Positions 15,705 to 24,884 of a stretch of 64,000 bases of DNA are shown piece by piece. Below the pieces are notes generated by a model. That model did no database searches. It saw only the letters and a program-made list of their open reading frames with translations, and was not told where the DNA came from. Positions within the stretch are counted from its first letter, which is position 1; the number at the start of each line of letters is the position of its first letter. The stretch is from WHSW01 sp963749365 (GTDB taxonomy: Bacteria; Actinomycetota; Thermoleophilia; Solirubrobacterales; 70-9), in NCBI GenBank assembly GCA_963749365.1, contig CAVVME010000002.1, forward strand, positions 1 through 64,000. Direction: 5' to 3'. A program made the position numbers and the translations under genes.

Positions 15705-15845
15705 TATGTTAGCTTCGATGTTATGGCCGTACGAATGCTCGGGTGACCGGCCTGGCTGCCTCCGATCGCGTCGATGCACCGATCAGTGCGGACGATGGGA
15801 TGGTGTCGGTGCCGTGAACAGGGCCAAGGCATAGGGAGGTGCACA

Positions 15846-16868
15846 ATGAAGGCCTTTCTCAGGTCAGGCTTGGCAGTCGTCTTGGTGGCGGGCTCGATTC
15901 TGCCGATCTCCCTCGCATCCGCACAGGAGATCACGGAACGCTCGATCAAGCTCGCTTTCGTGAATGTGGCGGAATCGGCGCACGGTCTCGGCGCCAAGAG
16001 ATTTGCCCAGATCGTGGATGAGAAGAGCGGCGGCAAGTTGACCGTCAAGCTCTACCCAGGAGGAACGCTGGGCGGCGAGGCGGCCGTGGCGTCGTCCCTG
16101 CAAGGGGGCACCATTGAAATGTCGATGATGGGGCCTGGGCTGTTGACCGGGATGGACGGTGATTTCGGTATTTTCGATACGCCCTTCCTCTTCGACGATT
16201 TCAAGGAAGTGGATGCCGTCCTTGACGGGCCGGTTGCAAAGAAACTGCTCGACAAGCTTCCGGAGAAAGGGCTGATCGGTCTTTCCTACTGGGACCATGG
16301 CTTTCGCGTTCTCACCAACAGCCGAAGGCCCGTAGCCAAGGTCGAAGACATCGAAGGATTGAAGATCCGGGTGCAGCAAATACCGGTCTTCATCGATATG
16401 TTTGAAACCTTGGGCGCAAATCCAGTGCCGATGCCTTTCACTGAGCTTTATACCGCACTGGAGACCGGGGCGGTGGACGGTCAGGAAAATCCTTTCGTCT
16501 CCATACTGGTCACGAACTTCTATGAGGTGCAGGACTACGCCTCCAACACCCGTCACGCCTACTCGCCTCTGCTGGTGCTGGCAGGCAAAAAGTTCTGGGA
16601 TGAGCTTTCCGAGGATGAGCGCGGCATTCTTCTCGATGCTGCGAACGAAGCCAAGCCCTACGAGCGCGAGACGTCCCGGGCATTGGACGCGAAGGCCGTG
16701 GAGACGTTGAAAAGCAATGGCATGACGATCACGGACGTCTCGCAGGAGGAACGGGCACGCATGCGCGACATGCTGAAGCCTGTCATCGAGAAGCACAATG
16801 AGACGATCGATGAGGCCTTGGTCGCAGAGCTGAACTCGGAACTCCAGAAAGTGCGGGCGGCCAAGTAA
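15846..16868 (+). CDS. dctP: TRAP transporter solute-binding protein, DctP family (copy 1)
   Basis: ATG 15846 has GGGAGG 6 nt upstream. The signal peptide is KAFLRSGLAVVLVAGSILP, cleaved near ASAQ-EI. The mature protein has the DctP signatures GAKRFAQIVDEKSGGKLTVK, IEGLKIRVQQ (arginine binds the substrate carboxylate) and MPFTELYTALETGAVDGQE. Total 340 residues. It captures a sugar acid or similar carboxylate in the periplasm. No DctQ or DctM permease gene is present in the window. It is first in a plus-strand cluster of sugar-acid enzymes, so the ligand is probably a hexonate. Confidence 0.92.
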   Translation: MKAFLRSGLAVVLVAGSILPISLASAQEITERSIKLAFVNVAESAHGLGAKRFAQIVDEKSGGKLTVKLYPGGTLGGEAAVASSLQGGTIEMSMMGPGLLTGMDGDFGIFDTPFLFDDFKEVDAVLDGPVAKKLLDKLPEKGLIGLSYWDHGFRVLTNSRRPVAKVEDIEGLKIRVQQIPVFIDMFETLGANPVPMPFTELYTALETGAVDGQENPFVSILVTNFYEVQDYASNTRHAYSPLLVLAGKKFWDELSEDERGILLDAANEAKPYERETSRALDAKAVETLKSNGMTITDVSQEERARMRDMLKPVIEKHNETIDEALVAELNSELQKVRAAK

Positions 16869-16944
16869 CAGGAGAGGTCGCTAGTTCCACCGCGGCTGAA
16901 GCACCCTTCGCCACGAGTTGACCGGCCGCGTCGCCTCAAGCATC

Positions 16945-16974
16945 GCTCCGCGCCGGAAGCGGAGCGTGGTTTTT
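16945..16974 (+). terminator. Rho-independent terminator after dctP copy 1
   Basis: GCTCCGC and GCGGAGC form a perfect 7-bp stem around a 7-base loop (gccggaa), followed by a run of five T at 16970-16974. It lies between dctP and the dehydratase gene, so it should partly separate the abundant binding-protein message from the downstream enzymes. Confidence 0.7.
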
Positions 16975-16992
16975 CTGAGGAAGAGGTTGCAG

Positions 16993-18189
16993 ATGAAGAT
17001 CACCTCGATTGAGACGCTGAGAGTCGAGGAATTTGCCAACGTCCTCTGGGTCCGTGTTCACACAGACAGCGGGATCGTCGGTCTGGGCGAGACGTTCTAT
17101 GGTGCGGGAGCCGCCGAGGCGCATATTCACGACACGCTTGCCGGGCGCCTGCTTGGCAAGGATCCGCTGCGGATCGAGGCGCTCAACCGGGAGATGGTCG
17201 CCCTGCCGATGGCGCAGTCGAGCACCGGTGCCGAGTATCGGGCGGCCTCGGCCGTGGACATCGCGCTGTGGGATCTGTTTGGCAAGGTCTGCAACCTGCC
17301 GGTCCATCAGATGCTGGGCGGACTCTGCCGCGACCGGCTACGCGTCTACAACACCTGCGCCGGCTACAATTACATCCGGTCCCAGAACATCCGCCCGGTC
17401 GACAACTGGAATGCCGCGGCCGAGGGGCCGTACGAGGATCTGAACGCGTTCATGTCGGACGCAGGGGCACTCGCCGAAAGCCTGCTCGAGCGCGGCATCA
17501 CGGCCATGAAGATCTGGCCGTTCGACCCGGCGGCCCAGGAGAATCAGGGCCTCTCCATCACTGCCGAGCAGCTGAAGCGGGCCATCGTGCCCTTCGAGCA
17601 GATCCGCAAGGCGGTCGGCGACCGGATGGACATCATGGTCGAGTTCCACAGCCTGTGGAACCTGACGGCAGCGAAGCTGATCGCGAAGGCCTTGGAGCCC
17701 TATGCGCCCTACTGGTTCGAGGATCCGATCAGGATGAACTCACCGCAGGCGCTCGGCGAGTACGCGCGCGCCACCACCGTGCCGGTCTGTGCCAGCGAAA
17801 CGCTGGGCTCGCGCTGGCCCTACAAGGACATGCTGGACCGTGATGCGATCGGGATCGTGATGGTCGACCTTTGCTGGACCGGCGGCCTCACCGAAGGGCG
17901 CAAGATCGCCGCCTTGGGCGAGCTCTATCACAAGCCTTTCGCCCCGCATGACTGCACCGGGCCGGTAGGTTTTGTGGCCTCCGTCCACATGTCCATGTCC
18001 CAGCCGAACACGATCATCCAGGAGTCGGTGCGCGCCTTCTACACGGGCTGGTACAAGGAGCTCGTCACCGAGGTCCCGGTCATCAAGGACGGCCATGTCT
18101 ACCCGATGGAAGGGCCCGGCCTCGGCACCGAGCTCCTGCCCGCCGTCCTCGACCGCTCCGATCTTGCCGTGCGGCGTTCGGCGGCGTGA
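16993..18189 (+). CDS. Mandelate racemase/muconate lactonizing family enzyme, probable sugar-acid dehydratase
   Basis: A 398-residue enolase-superfamily protein from ATG 16993. The N-terminal capping domain (MKITSIETLRVEEFANVLWVRV) is followed by a barrel. Candidate catalytic residues: Lys173 (TAMKIWPFD), the metal ligands Glu217 (VEFHSLWN), Glu243 (WFEDPIRM) and Glu269 (CASETLGSR), and His319 (APHDCTGPVG). Superfamily members of this layout dehydrate or epimerise aldonic or aldaric acids. Its place between TRAP binding proteins and idonate/gluconate-type dehydrogenases suggests dehydration of a hexonate to a 2-keto-3-deoxy acid. The exact substrate is not predictable from sequence. Confidence 0.88.
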   Translation: MKITSIETLRVEEFANVLWVRVHTDSGIVGLGETFYGAGAAEAHIHDTLAGRLLGKDPLRIEALNREMVALPMAQSSTGAEYRAASAVDIALWDLFGKVCNLPVHQMLGGLCRDRLRVYNTCAGYNYIRSQNIRPVDNWNAAAEGPYEDLNAFMSDAGALAESLLERGITAMKIWPFDPAAQENQGLSITAEQLKRAIVPFEQIRKAVGDRMDIMVEFHSLWNLTAAKLIAKALEPYAPYWFEDPIRMNSPQALGEYARATTVPVCASETLGSRWPYKDMLDRDAIGIVMVDLCWTGGLTEGRKIAALGELYHKPFAPHDCTGPVGFVASVHMSMSQPNTIIQESVRAFYTGWYKELVTEVPVIKDGHVYPMEGPGLGTELLPAVLDRSDLAVRRSAA

Positions 18190-18199
18190 GGAGGCGACA

Positions 18200-18967
18200 A
18201 TGTCCAAAGAGCTGTTCGATCTCACCGGCGACACGGCTCTCGTCACCGGCTCCTCGCGCGGTCTCGGCCGGGCCATGGCGCAAGGGCTCGCCGCGGCTGG
18301 CGCCACGATTGTCCTCAACGGCTCCGACGCGGGACGGCTTGCCGCAGCCGCGGCAGAGATGCGCGCTGACGGCTACACCGTTCACGAGGCCTGCTTCGAC
18401 ATCACCGATGAAGCCGCGATCGTCGCCACGTTCGCCAGGCTCGATGCCGAGGGCATCGCGATCGACATTCTCGTCAACAACGCGGGCATCCAGCTTCGCA
18501 AGTTGCTGGTCGAGCTCGCCACCGCCGATTGGCAGCGGGTCATCGACACCAACCTGACCAGCGCCTTCGTCGTCGGGCGCGAGGCCGCGAAGCGAATGAT
18601 CCCGCGCAGGCGCGGCAAGGTCATCAACATCGGCTCGCTGACCAGCGAGCTCGCCCGAGCCACCGTGGCGCCCTACACGGTGGCCAAAGGCGGCATCAAG
18701 ATGCTGACCCGCGCCATGGCCGCGGAATGGGCCGAGCACGGGATCCAGGCCAATGCGATCGGGCCCGGCTACATGCTGACCGACATGAACCAGGCGCTGA
18801 TCGAGAATCCGACCTTCGACGCCTGGGTCAAGGGGCGGACACCGGCCCGGCGCTGGGGCAAGCCCGACGAGCTGATCGGGACGGCCGTCTTTCTTGCCTC
18901 ATCCGCCTCCAACTACGTCAACGGGCAGATCATCTACGTCGATGGAGGCATGCTGGCGGTGCTCTGA
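18200..18967 (+). CDS. SDR oxidoreductase, gluconate 5-dehydrogenase-like
   Basis: A 255-residue short-chain dehydrogenase starting 10 nt after the dehydratase stop, with GAGGAGG overlapping that stop. The cofactor motif is TGSSRGLGRAMAQGLAAAG; NNAG is near residue 94, and the catalytic Ser-Tyr-Lys set is GSLTSE, then PYTVAKGG. The C-terminus SSASNYVNGQIIYVDGG is typical. The closest named activity is reduction of 5-ketogluconate to D-gluconate (IdnO type). With the neighbouring zinc enzyme this would convert L-idonate to gluconate. A 2-keto-3-deoxy acid dehydrogenase is an alternative. Confidence 0.85.
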   Translation: MSKELFDLTGDTALVTGSSRGLGRAMAQGLAAAGATIVLNGSDAGRLAAAAAEMRADGYTVHEACFDITDEAAIVATFARLDAEGIAIDILVNNAGIQLRKLLVELATADWQRVIDTNLTSAFVVGREAAKRMIPRRRGKVINIGSLTSELARATVAPYTVAKGGIKMLTRAMAAEWAEHGIQANAIGPGYMLTDMNQALIENPTFDAWVKGRTPARRWGKPDELIGTAVFLASSASNYVNGQIIYVDGGMLAVL

Positions 18968-19042
18968 AGGCAAGCGGTCGAGGAGCAAAGCAAGCCAAGC
19001 TGTTGCTCATCCGAGCGCGCGATCGCGGCGGAAGGACAGTCC

Positions 19043-20074
19043 ATGCGCGGCGTCATCATCCATGCTCCGAAGGATCTTCGCGTCGAGGAGGTCGAGACGA
19101 CGCCGCTCGGGCCGCGTGATGTCCGTGTCCGGATCGAGGCCGGAGGGATTTGCGGTTCCGACCTGCATTATTACCATCACGGCGGCTTCGGGACCGTCCG
19201 CCTGCGGCAGCCGATGGCGCTTGGGCACGAGATCGCCGGCACGATCGACGAGGTCGGCAGCGAGGTGTCTCGGGTGCAACCGGGCATGCGGGTCGCCGTC
19301 AACCCGAGCCAGCCATGCGACGCGTGCCGCTACTGTCGAGCAGGACAGCGCAACCACTGCCTCGACATGCGATTCATGGGCAGCGCCATGCGCTTTCCCC
19401 ATGTCCAGGGCGGCTTCCGGCAGAGCATCACGATCGACGAGCGCCAGGCCGTCCCCATCACGGCCACGATGACGATGGCGGAAGCCGCCATGGCCGAGCC
19501 TCTGGCGGTCTGCCTGCACGCCGCTCGCCTGGCTGGCCCATTGGTGGATGCGAAAGTGCTGGTCACCGGCTGCGGCCCGATCGGAACGCTTGCCATCGTG
19601 GCCGCACGTCACGGCGGCGCTGCCGAGATCGTCGCAACCGATGTGAGCAGCTATCCCCTGACCCTCGCCCAGCGCGTCGGCGCGTCGCGCACCATCAACG
19701 TGGCCGATGCTCCGGACGCATTGACCGCATATACGCCCGAGAAGGGCACCTTCGACGTGCTCTTCGAAGCGTCGGGCAACGAGGCCGCGTTGCGCGGTGC
19801 CCTCGACGCCGTTCGTCCCGGTGGCATCGTCGTCCAGCTCGGGCTCGGCGGCGAGATGAAGCTGCCCATCAACGTCATCGTGACCAAGGAGCTGCAACTC
19901 CGCGGCACGTTCCGGTTCGATGAGGAATTCCGGCTTGCGGTCGAGCTGATGGGCAAGGGTGCGATCGACGTGAAGCCACTGCTCACCGACACGCTACCGT
20001 TCGAGCGTGCATCCGAAGCATTCGAACTCGCCTCGGACCGTTCCCGCGCCATGAAGGTACAACTCGCGTTCTAG
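19043..20074 (+). CDS. idnD: Zinc-dependent dehydrogenase, L-idonate 5-dehydrogenase-like
   Basis: A 343-residue medium-chain dehydrogenase. Catalytic zinc ligands are in GGICGSDLHYYHHGGFG and GHEIAGTIDEVG. The structural zinc set is CDACRYCRAGQRNHC (four cysteines). The nucleotide motif is VTGCGPIGTLAIVAARHGG. The length and HYYHHGGFG resemble L-idonate 5-dehydrogenases. It oxidises L-idonate to 5-ketogluconate in the cytoplasm. It follows the SDR by 75 nt on the same strand, so they look cotranscribed. Sorbitol or related polyol dehydrogenase activity is the alternative. Confidence 0.85.
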   Translation: MRGVIIHAPKDLRVEEVETTPLGPRDVRVRIEAGGICGSDLHYYHHGGFGTVRLRQPMALGHEIAGTIDEVGSEVSRVQPGMRVAVNPSQPCDACRYCRAGQRNHCLDMRFMGSAMRFPHVQGGFRQSITIDERQAVPITATMTMAEAAMAEPLAVCLHAARLAGPLVDAKVLVTGCGPIGTLAIVAARHGGAAEIVATDVSSYPLTLAQRVGASRTINVADAPDALTAYTPEKGTFDVLFEASGNEAALRGALDAVRPGGIVVQLGLGGEMKLPINVIVTKELQLRGTFRFDEEFRLAVELMGKGAIDVKPLLTDTLPFERASEAFELASDRSRAMKVQLAF

Positions 20075-20131
20075 CGACATGTGTCGTTGCGGGCGTTTGC
20101 TGAGCCGTTCACAGGCACCACCAGGAGGACC

Positions 20132-21157
20132 ATGATGAGGACCAGGACAAAATGCGGGCTCTTGGGCCTGATAAGCTCGAGCTTGCTGCTCTTCAATGCC
20201 GAGGCAAACGCCGCCGACGTTCAAGAACGCACGATCAAGCTCAGCTACGGCACGGCCGCTGATCACCCATTCGGCCTAGGCGTGAAGAAGTTTGCGGAGA
20301 TCGTGGACCAAAAAAGCGAAGGCAAGATCACCGTCCGCGGCTATGCTGAAGGTCAACTCGGCGCCGAAGTCCCGTCCATTTCCTCCGCCCAAGGTGGGGT
20401 TCTGGAGATGGCGGTGACATCCACCTCGGCAGCCGTCGGCAATGTGAAGGAGTTCGCATTATTCGATTTTCCGTTCCTGTTCGGAAGCGAGAAAGAGGCG
20501 GACGCCCTACTTGACGGGCCGGTCGGAACCCAGCTTCTCGATAAATTGCCCGAGAAGGGACTGATCGGCCTTTGTTACTGGGAAAGCGGATTTCGCAATG
20601 TCACCAACAGCAAGCATCCCGTCCAGAAGTTGGAGGACATGGAAGGGTTGAAGATCCGAACTATCCAGAACCCGGTGTTTCTCGACACCATCAACGCGCT
20701 GGGTGCGAATGCCGTACCAATGCCCTTCACCGAGCTCTACACGGCGCTCGAAACAGGAGCAGTCGATGGCCAGGAAGGACCCTACACAACGATTCTGACC
20801 AGCAATATCAACGAAGTCCAGGAGTATCTGAGCGCTACCCGACACATCTACGGGGCCGTCGTCGTTCTGGTCGGAAAGAAATTCTGGGATCAGCTTAGCG
20901 GGGACGAAAAGCAGATCCTGCAGGATTCCTGCAAAGAGGCGCGCGACTACGAGCGCAGCATCACCCGCGAAATGAGCCCGAAATCTCTGGTTGAGCTCCA
21001 GGCCCGGGGAATGGTGTTCAACGAGATAGCGCCGGAAGAAATGGCGAGGATGCGCGCCAAGGTCCAGCCGGTGATCGACAAGCATAGTAAAGAGGTCGGA
21101 GAGGAGTTGGTCGCGCAGGCCTACGCCGCAATCGAGAAAGCGAGACAGGCGCAATAG
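20132..21157 (+). CDS. dctP: TRAP transporter solute-binding protein, DctP family (copy 2)
   Basis: ATG 20132 is chosen because AGGAGG lies 4 nt before it; the frame extends upstream without homology. The signal peptide ends near NAEANA-AD. It is a clear paralog of the copy at 15846: the same KLPEKGLIGL, MEGLKIRTIQNPVF and MPFTELYTALETGAVDGQE segments align without gaps. It should bind a related carboxylate in the periplasm. Again no permease genes follow; the proteobacterial sequence stops about 200 nt further on, so they may lie beyond the join. Confidence 0.92.
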   Translation: MMRTRTKCGLLGLISSSLLLFNAEANAADVQERTIKLSYGTAADHPFGLGVKKFAEIVDQKSEGKITVRGYAEGQLGAEVPSISSAQGGVLEMAVTSTSAAVGNVKEFALFDFPFLFGSEKEADALLDGPVGTQLLDKLPEKGLIGLCYWESGFRNVTNSKHPVQKLEDMEGLKIRTIQNPVFLDTINALGANAVPMPFTELYTALETGAVDGQEGPYTTILTSNINEVQEYLSATRHIYGAVVVLVGKKFWDQLSGDEKQILQDSCKEARDYERSITREMSPKSLVELQARGMVFNEIAPEEMARMRAKVQPVIDKHSKEVGEELVAQAYAAIEKARQAQ

Positions 21158-21374
21158 TCCTGCGCCGAATATGCAAGGCCAAGGGATTCCGCTCCGGCAC
21201 CGTCAATCCGAGCCAGCCATGCGACGCGAGCCACTACTGCCGAGCGAGGCAGCGCAGCCATGGTCCGCTCGCAGGGCTGAGGCTTCGATCTGGACCCGTA
21301 GATCTCGCCTTCAATAGGAGCTGAACGGCCCAAGATCGCCTAAGAGCCGTCGAGATGGCGTTGTCAAGGTTACG
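21158..21374. other. Proteobacterial tail with degraded dehydrogenase fragment, up to the assembly join
   Basis: About 217 bases. Positions 21199-21262 are highly similar to the zinc-cysteine region of the idnD gene at 19297-19360 (both read VNPSQPCDA, then CRxGQR- or CRARQR-type). The fragment has lost two of the four structural cysteines and has no open frame. From about 21300 to 21374 I recognise nothing; the next base rightwards is already actinobacterial gpmI coding sequence. Confidence 0.6.
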
Positions 21375-21455
21375 GGCTAGCCCCCAGCCGTCGAGGATGA
21401 TCAGGCAGACGGAGGGAACGGGAAGGCGGTCGGGACCCGGCGGGAGCGAGGTCAT
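21375..21455 (-). pseudogene. gpmI: Phosphoglycerate mutase (2,3-BPG-independent), 5' fragment only
   Basis: ATG 21455 overlaps the tpiA stop as ATGA. The first 27 codons read as the start of GpmI, with SVCLIILDGWGLA containing the metal-binding aspartate of the LDGWG motif. A normal GpmI has about 510 residues; here homology stops near 21375. The frame then runs into unrelated sequence and ends near 21234. It would catalyse 3-phosphoglycerate to 2-phosphoglycerate as the last gene of gap-pgk-tpiA-gpmI. The truncation coincides with the join to the proteobacterial segment. Confidence 0.75.
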
Positions 21456-22252
21456 CGGGGCATCTCGCCGTTCGCCGCCTTGCATATCGCGACGAAGTCC
21501 TCCGGATCCAGCGATGCGCCCCCGACCAGGCCTCCGTCGACATCGGGCAGGTCGAAGAGCTCGGCCGCGTTCTCGGGCTTGACCGAGCCGCCGTAGACGA
21601 CTCGGATCGCGCCGGCGGCTTCGGGATCGCGCTCGGCTACTCGCGCGCGAATCAGCTCGCATGCCTCCTCCGCCTGCGCGGGTGTCGCGGTGCGCCCCGT
21701 CCCGATCGCCCAGATCGGCTCGTAGGCGATCACCACCTCCCCCAGCTCCGCCACGGGCACCTGGGCGAGATCGGCGTCGAGCTGGGCGATCAGCACCGAC
21801 TCGGTCTCGCCGGCGTCGCGCTGCGCCTCGGTCTCGCCGACGCAGAGGATCGGCAGCAGGCCCGCCGTCAACAGCGCCGCCAGCTTTTTCGCCAGGGCCT
21901 CGTCGCTCTCGCCGAAGAGCTGACGGCGCTCGGAGTGGCCGATGATCGCCCCGCCGACGCCGAGCTCGCGCAGCATCGGGATCGAGATCTCGCCGGTGAA
22001 GGCGCCCGACTCGCTCTCATGGACGTTCTGTGCCGCAACCTGCACCGGCGAGCGGCGGGTGCGCTCGACGGTCACCGCGAGCGCGGTGTAGGGCGGGCAG
22101 ACGACAACGTCTACGGTCGCCAGCTCGCCGATCGATCCGATGAAGCGCTCGAGGAACTCATCGGCCTCGGCAACGGTCTTGTTCATCTTCCAGTTCGCGG
22201 CCACCAGCGGCCTGCGCTCCGAAGCCGAGTCGTGCGCCTCGCTCTCAGGCAT
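21452..22252 (-). CDS. tpiA: Triose-phosphate isomerase
   Basis: A 266-residue TIM barrel enzyme of normal length. Catalytic residues are visible: the lysine in AANWKMNK, the histidine in GHSERRQLFGE, the glutamate in AYEPIWAIGTG, and the phosphate loop VVYGGSVKPENA. It interconverts glyceraldehyde-3-phosphate and dihydroxyacetone phosphate. The start at 22252 overlaps the end of pgk by 8 nt, and its stop overlaps the gpmI start, so translation is probably coupled. A 14-residue charged extension precedes the core, so a slightly later start is possible. Confidence 0.97.
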   Translation of the reverse strand: MPESEAHDSASERRPLVAANWKMNKTVAEADEFLERFIGSIGELATVDVVVCPPYTALAVTVERTRRSPVQVAAQNVHESESGAFTGEISIPMLRELGVGGAIIGHSERRQLFGESDEALAKKLAALLTAGLLPILCVGETEAQRDAGETESVLIAQLDADLAQVPVAELGEVVIAYEPIWAIGTGRTATPAQAEEACELIRARVAERDPEAAGAIRVVYGGSVKPENAAELFDLPDVDGGLVGGASLDPEDFVAICKAANGEMPR

Positions 22253-23452
22253 CGCGCAGCGCCTCCACCCCGGGCAGTCGCCTGCCCTCCATCAGCTCGA
22301 GCGAGGCGCCTCCTCCGGTCGACAGCCAGTCGACGTCCGAGGCGAGACCGAAGCCGACCAGCGCGGCGACGGAGTCGCCGCCGCCGACGACCGTGACCCC
22401 CGGGGCCCGCGCGACGGCCTCGGCGACCCCGCGGGTGCCGGCCGCGAACGGCTCGAGCTCGAACGCTCCCATCGGCCCGTTCCAGAACACGGTCCCGGCG
22501 CGCCCGATCACCTGCGCGTAGTCGGCGATCGTGCGCGGTCCGATGTCGAGGCCGATCCAGCCGTCCGGGACCTCGGTCCCGTCGAGCTGACGACGCTCGG
22601 CGTCGGCGGCGAAGCGGTCGCCGAGCACCAGGTCGGTGGGAAGCATGAGCTCGCAGGCGCACTCCTCGGCGCGGGCGAGCGCCCGCGCCGCCGGCGCCAC
22701 TCCCTCCTCCTCGACCAGCGAGTCGCCGGTCGCACCGCCGCGGGCGCGAAAGAAGCTGAAGCACATCGCACCGCCGATCAGGATGCTGTCCGCGGTCTCA
22801 AGGAAGGCGTCGATGACGCCGATCTTGCCCGAGACCTTGGCCCCGCCGAGGACCACGCAGAGCGGGCGCTCCGGGTGGTCGCGGACCGCGGTCAGCTCGC
22901 GCACCTCGCGCTCCAGCAGCAGCCCCGCGTAGCCGGTAAGCAGATGCGCGACCCCCTCGGTGGTCGCATGCGCGCGGTGGGCGGCGCCGAAGGCGTCGTC
23001 GACGTAGATCCCCGCGAGGCGAGCGAGCCCCTGCGCGAGCTCCGGATCGTTGGCGGTCTCGCCGGGCTCGAAGCGGCTGTTCTCGAGCAGCAGCACCTGC
23101 CCGGGCTCGAGCGCCGCGGCGGCGGCCTCCACCGACTCGCCGACGACCCCGTCGGCGAGCCCGACCTCGGCACCGAGCAGCTCGGCGAGCCGCGCCCGCA
23201 CCGGGTCCATCGAGAGCCTCGGGTCGGGACCGTCCTTGGGCCGACCGAGGTGGGAGACGAGGACCAGCGCGGCGCCGCGCTCGCGGATCAGCTCGATCGT
23301 CGGCAGCGCCGCCCGGATCCGGGTGTCGTCGGCCACCGCCGGGCCGTCGTCGCCGTCCTCGAGCGGGACGTTGAAGTCGACCCGGGTAAGGACCCGGGCG
23401 CCGTCGAGCGGCGCATCGCGGACGCTCGCCTTCTCGAACGACTCCCGCTCGC

Positions 23453-23456
<4 letters not shown>
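22245..23456 (-). CDS. pgk: Phosphoglycerate kinase
   Basis: About 403 residues from a TTG at 23456 that overlaps the gap stop as TTGA; no ATG or GTG is available before the conserved core, and the frame further upstream is antisense-like. Motifs: RVLTRVDFNVPLEDG, LVSHLGRPKDG, LLLENSRFEPGE, VLGGAKVSGKI and VVGGGDSVAAL. It transfers phosphate from 1,3-bisphosphoglycerate to ADP. The arginine segment LLLENSRF, where most family members have LLENVRF, is a small variation. Confidence 0.96.
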
Positions 23457-24478
<1,022 letters not shown>

Positions 24479-24512
24479 CCGTTCCTCCGTGTCACGCGTT
24501 TGGGTGTTCGAC

Positions 24513-24875
24513 TCAGCTGCTCCCGACCGCCACCTCGACTCGGTGCCCGTCCGGGTCGCGCATGTACGCCGAGTAGTACGTCGCACCGTACTCCGGGCGC
24601 GGGCCGGGCGCTCCGTCGTCGATCCCGCCGGCGGCGATCCCGGCCTCCCAGGCGGCCTTCACAGTGGGGATCGCGTTGGCGGTGAAACACACATGCCCCG
24701 ACCCCGAGGCGATCGAGTCGGCGCGCGCCGCGAAGAAGACCGGCTTCACGATCCCCCACGAGATCGTCTCCTGGTCATCGTCGTGGCGGCGCCAGCCGAG
24801 CGAGCCGAGCACCGCGTCGTAAAAGCGCCCGCTGCGCTCCAGCTCGCTGACCCCGACGCTGACGTGGTGGATCAC
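24513..24875 (-). CDS. VOC-superfamily (glyoxalase/dioxygenase-like) protein
   Basis: A 120-residue single VOC domain beginning MIHHVSVGVSELERSGRFYDAVLG and ending YMRDPDGHRVEVAVG. Possible metal ligands are the N-terminal histidine pair, His in SGHVCFTA and the glutamate in VEVA. The fold serves glyoxalase I, dioxygenases and drug-binding proteins; the substrate cannot be told. It lies between gap and the ABC-2 transporter genes on the same strand. Confidence 0.8.
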   Translation of the reverse strand: MIHHVSVGVSELERSGRFYDAVLGSLGWRRHDDDQETISWGIVKPVFFAARADSIASGSGHVCFTANAIPTVKAAWEAGIAAGGIDDGAPGPRPEYGATYYSAYMRDPDGHRVEVAVGSS

Positions 24876-24884
24876 AGGCGAAAT

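Noticed and set aside
21234..21454. Continuation of the gpmI frame leftwards as a novel fusion protein
   Set aside because: After the LDGWGLA motif, residues match nothing in GpmI, and the region is non-coding sequence of the other genome. The frame is open by chance.
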